Shown: positions 61,907 to 63,271 of the stretch, in pieces | Position numbering within the stretch: the first letter of the stretch is position 1 | How the letters are laid out: the number at the start of each line of letters is the position of its first letter | DNA from: UMGS1370 sp963557065 | GTDB taxonomy: Bacteria > Bacillota > Clostridia > Lachnospirales > Lachnospiraceae | Length of the DNA: 63,271 bases | Reading direction: 5' to 3' | NCBI GenBank assembly: GCA_963557065.1 | Contig: CAUWCT010000046.1 | Span: 1 to 63,271, forward strand | The notes under the pieces: model-generated | What the model was told of the DNA's origin: nothing | What the model saw: the letters and a program-made list of their open reading frames with translations, nothing else | Database searches by the model: none | Translations under genes and position numbers: made by a program

Positions 61907-62155
61907 ATGGATTATACAACTCAGGGTGTCTGTTCCCGCGCTATTCATTTTGAAGTGGATGACAACAACACCTTAACTCACGTTAAATTTATGGGCGGCT
62001 GTTCCGGAAACACTCAGGGAGTAGCCAGACTGGTAGAAGGCATGGACATTGATGAAGCAATTCGCCGCTTAGACGGAATCCAGTGCGGTCCCAGACCTAC
62101 CTCCTGTCCGGATCAGTTAGCCCGCGCTTTAAAGCAGTACAAAGCACAGCAGTAA
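61907..62155 (+). CDS. TSCPD-domain protein, TIGR03905 type
   Basis: An 82-residue stand-alone TSCPD domain. The family pattern is clear: FMGGCSGNTQGVARLVEGM, then LDGIQCGPRPTSCPDQLARA, with three of the four Cys placed as in the NrdJ-associated TSCPD domain. These small proteins are widespread in anaerobic Firmicutes, and their role is not settled. A metal or nucleotide link is suggested by the ribonucleotide-reductase relatives. AAAGGAGG precedes the ATG. Confidence 0.9.
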   Translation: MDYTTQGVCSRAIHFEVDDNNTLTHVKFMGGCSGNTQGVARLVEGMDIDEAIRRLDGIQCGPRPTSCPDQLARALKQYKAQQ

Positions 62156-62187
62156 GTATTTCTGCCCGTATTGCCCCCTGTACACGT

Positions 62188-62225
62188 ATGCCAAAGTCCG
62201 TTTATAAGACTTTGGCATCTTTTTT
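62188..62225 (+). terminator. Terminator of the TSCPD gene
   Basis: ATGCCAAAGTC (62188-62198) pairs with GACTTTGGCAT (62208-62218) around a 9-nt loop, followed by CTTTTTTG. Confidence 0.88.
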
Positions 62226-62237
62226 GCGGTTATTGAT

Positions 62238-63209
62238 TTAAAATCTCTGCTGTTTTTTCAAAATCCACTCTGCCCAGCTATCGTAATATTTTCCCAGTAC
62301 ATGAGCATCATCAGACGTGTAATTTTTATCCAGACTGCCTGTCTCATCATCAAACAGCGGATTCACATCCAGATAATACAGTCCTGATGCCTCTGCAATC
62401 TTCTTTATCTCTTCATTTAGTTGATTAATTTTCTCATTATTATAGATATCGGAAGAAGCGGATTTTTTCTGAGATACATGTAAATTGGCCTGAAGAAAAA
62501 TCATGGCATTCGGCTGTGTCCTGCGAATCTCTTCCACCAAAGCCTGGTATCTTTTGATAATGCTGCTCTGCGGATACCCCAGTTCGTTCAACCCCAGCAT
62601 AATATAAACTTTTCCAAAAGAACGGGACTGTAAAACCTCCTGGAGAGTCTGCTTTTTCCCTGAAGCTGTTTTGACTGCGGCCTTTTCTGTCTCAAACACT
62701 GTCATACCGGTACCCGCAAATACTTCTGCTCCCCCCAGATCTCCATATTCCATTAATCCTATGGTTCTGGAATCGCCAATAAATAATGCGTCATCAAATA
62801 ATTCCCGGCTGACCGTCTGTGCTGTCTGCTCAAAACTCTGCGTTTCACCTGCCGCTGTAGTTTCTTCTGGTATCTGAACTGCAGGTTCTGTTTCCAAAGG
62901 CAGTTCCTGTGTCTCCGGCTCTGACTGGAAATCTTCTATGGCTGGCTCTGACTGGAGTTCTTCTGTAGCTGGCTCTGACCGGAATTCTTCTGTAACTGGT
63001 TCTGACTGAAACTCCTCTAATGTTGTCTCTGCTGATAGAGATTCCTGAATGCCGGATTCTGTCTGCTCTCCTTCCTGCATAATATCTGTATAAGTCTTTG
63101 CGTCTGCCTGATCAACGAAACTTCTGTTGTAAAATTGAATTGCTCCATATACACTGATGACTATCACCATACTGGAAAGCAAACTTTTCATATATACATA
63201 TTTTTTCAT
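62238..63209 (-). CDS. Membrane-anchored SGNH/GDSL hydrolase
   Basis: A 323-residue exported protein with an N-terminal membrane anchor (about 8-25), an acidic repeat linker (about 60-115) and an SGNH-type esterase domain (about 135-320). Catalytic features are GDSRTIG (nucleophile Ser), GLNELG (block III-like) and DDAHVLGKYY (Asp/His). Such enzymes add or remove acyl groups on cell-envelope glycans. In related genomes they often sit beside an MBOAT O-acyltransferase, which could lie beyond the right edge. The four 10-residue EFQSEP-type repeats give a flexible spacer. Confidence 0.88.
   Translation of the reverse strand: MKKYVYMKSLLSSMVIVISVYGAIQFYNRSFVDQADAKTYTDIMQEGEQTESGIQESLSAETTLEEFQSEPVTEEFRSEPATEELQSEPAIEDFQSEPETQELPLETEPAVQIPEETTAAGETQSFEQTAQTVSRELFDDALFIGDSRTIGLMEYGDLGGAEVFAGTGMTVFETEKAAVKTASGKKQTLQEVLQSRSFGKVYIMLGLNELGYPQSSIIKRYQALVEEIRRTQPNAMIFLQANLHVSQKKSASSDIYNNEKINQLNEEIKKIAEASGLYYLDVNPLFDDETGSLDKNYTSDDAHVLGKYYDSWAEWILKKQQRF
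62890..63030. repeat. In-gene 30-bp tandem repeats
   Basis: Four near-copies of a 30-bp unit containing CTCTGACTGGA or CTCTGACCGGA inside the SGNH hydrolase gene. They encode EEFQSEPxxE-type decapeptides of the spacer between the anchor and the enzyme domain. Confidence 0.7.
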
Positions 63210-63271
63210 ATTCTTCTCTTTTCTCTAAGGAAACGCTGATTAATTAACTTTATTCTCGGCATTATTCCAGT

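Noticed and set aside
62890..63030. 30-bp direct repeats as a CRISPR array
   Set aside because: Units are contiguous without spacers and keep an open reading frame inside the hydrolase gene; no cas gene is near.

Overview
The window reads as chromosomal DNA of a low-to-moderate GC, spore-forming member of the Firmicutes, most likely the gut family Lachnospiraceae (Blautia-like; genus is a guess). Supporting signs are the sporulation genes yyaC and spoVG, the glgC/glgD pair, a TSCPD-domain protein, the YesM/YesN-controlled ABC system, secreted proteins with choline-binding-like repeats, and strong Shine-Dalgarno sites on nearly every gene. No tRNA, rRNA, CRISPR array, transposase or phage gene was recognised.

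Layout. 0.3-5.5 kb (minus): Fic protein, 23S rRNA methyltransferase RlmD with an apparently frameshifted C-terminal extension, YhaM-type exonuclease, and an HtrA-like protein that has lost its catalytic triad. 5.6-12.2 kb (plus): mutS2, an OmpR-type response regulator and its histidine kinase, then two tandem secreted paralogues. 12.3-17.8 kb (minus): glucokinase, a DUF5711-like membrane protein, a transmembrane JAB-like/LysM protein, spore protease YyaC and a lipoprotein. 17.9-29.7 kb (minus): a dense Ser/Thr phospho-signalling cassette with two FHA proteins, two PP2C phosphatases, a transmembrane VWA-FHA protein, a receptor-like kinase with an extracytoplasmic solute-binding-protein-like domain, a transmembrane pseudokinase with one PASTA domain, a four-PASTA kinase and a secreted repeat protein. 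This is the most unusual part of the window. 29.9-37.9 kb (minus): a LacI-controlled TRAP-transporter operon with two SDR dehydrogenases, a fumarate-reductase-like flavoprotein and a cupin; its promoter carries two LacI-type operators. 38.3-41.1 kb (minus): spoVG and glgCD. 41.4-45.9 kb (plus): asnS and a YhaO/YhaN (SbcD/SbcC-like) pair. 46.0-47.6 kb (minus): ridA and a coiled-coil membrane protein. 48.0-58.4 kb (minus): an eight-gene glycan operon (ABC importer, two sulfatases, YesM/YesN two-component system, GH43 enzyme). 58.5-63.2 kb: pgi, a membrane protein, an MTA/SAH nucleosidase, a TSCPD protein and a repeat-bearing SGNH hydrolase.

How the parts fit. In the phospho-cassette the kinases would phosphorylate cytoplasmic targets, the PP2C proteins would remove the phosphate and the FHA modules would read phosphothreonine. 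Four of the membrane proteins also present extracytoplasmic VWA, solute-binding-like or PASTA modules, so the cassette looks like a cell-surface sensing circuit. The TRAP and sulfatase operons are separate nutrient-acquisition units, each with its own regulator.

A short dispersed repeat with core GAACTGTTAC, often extended to GCATGGCYGAACTGTTAC, recurs in at least seven intergenic sites. In one place it forms the ends of a 151-bp multi-hairpin element. All functional assignments come from reading motifs in the sequence; no database search was run.
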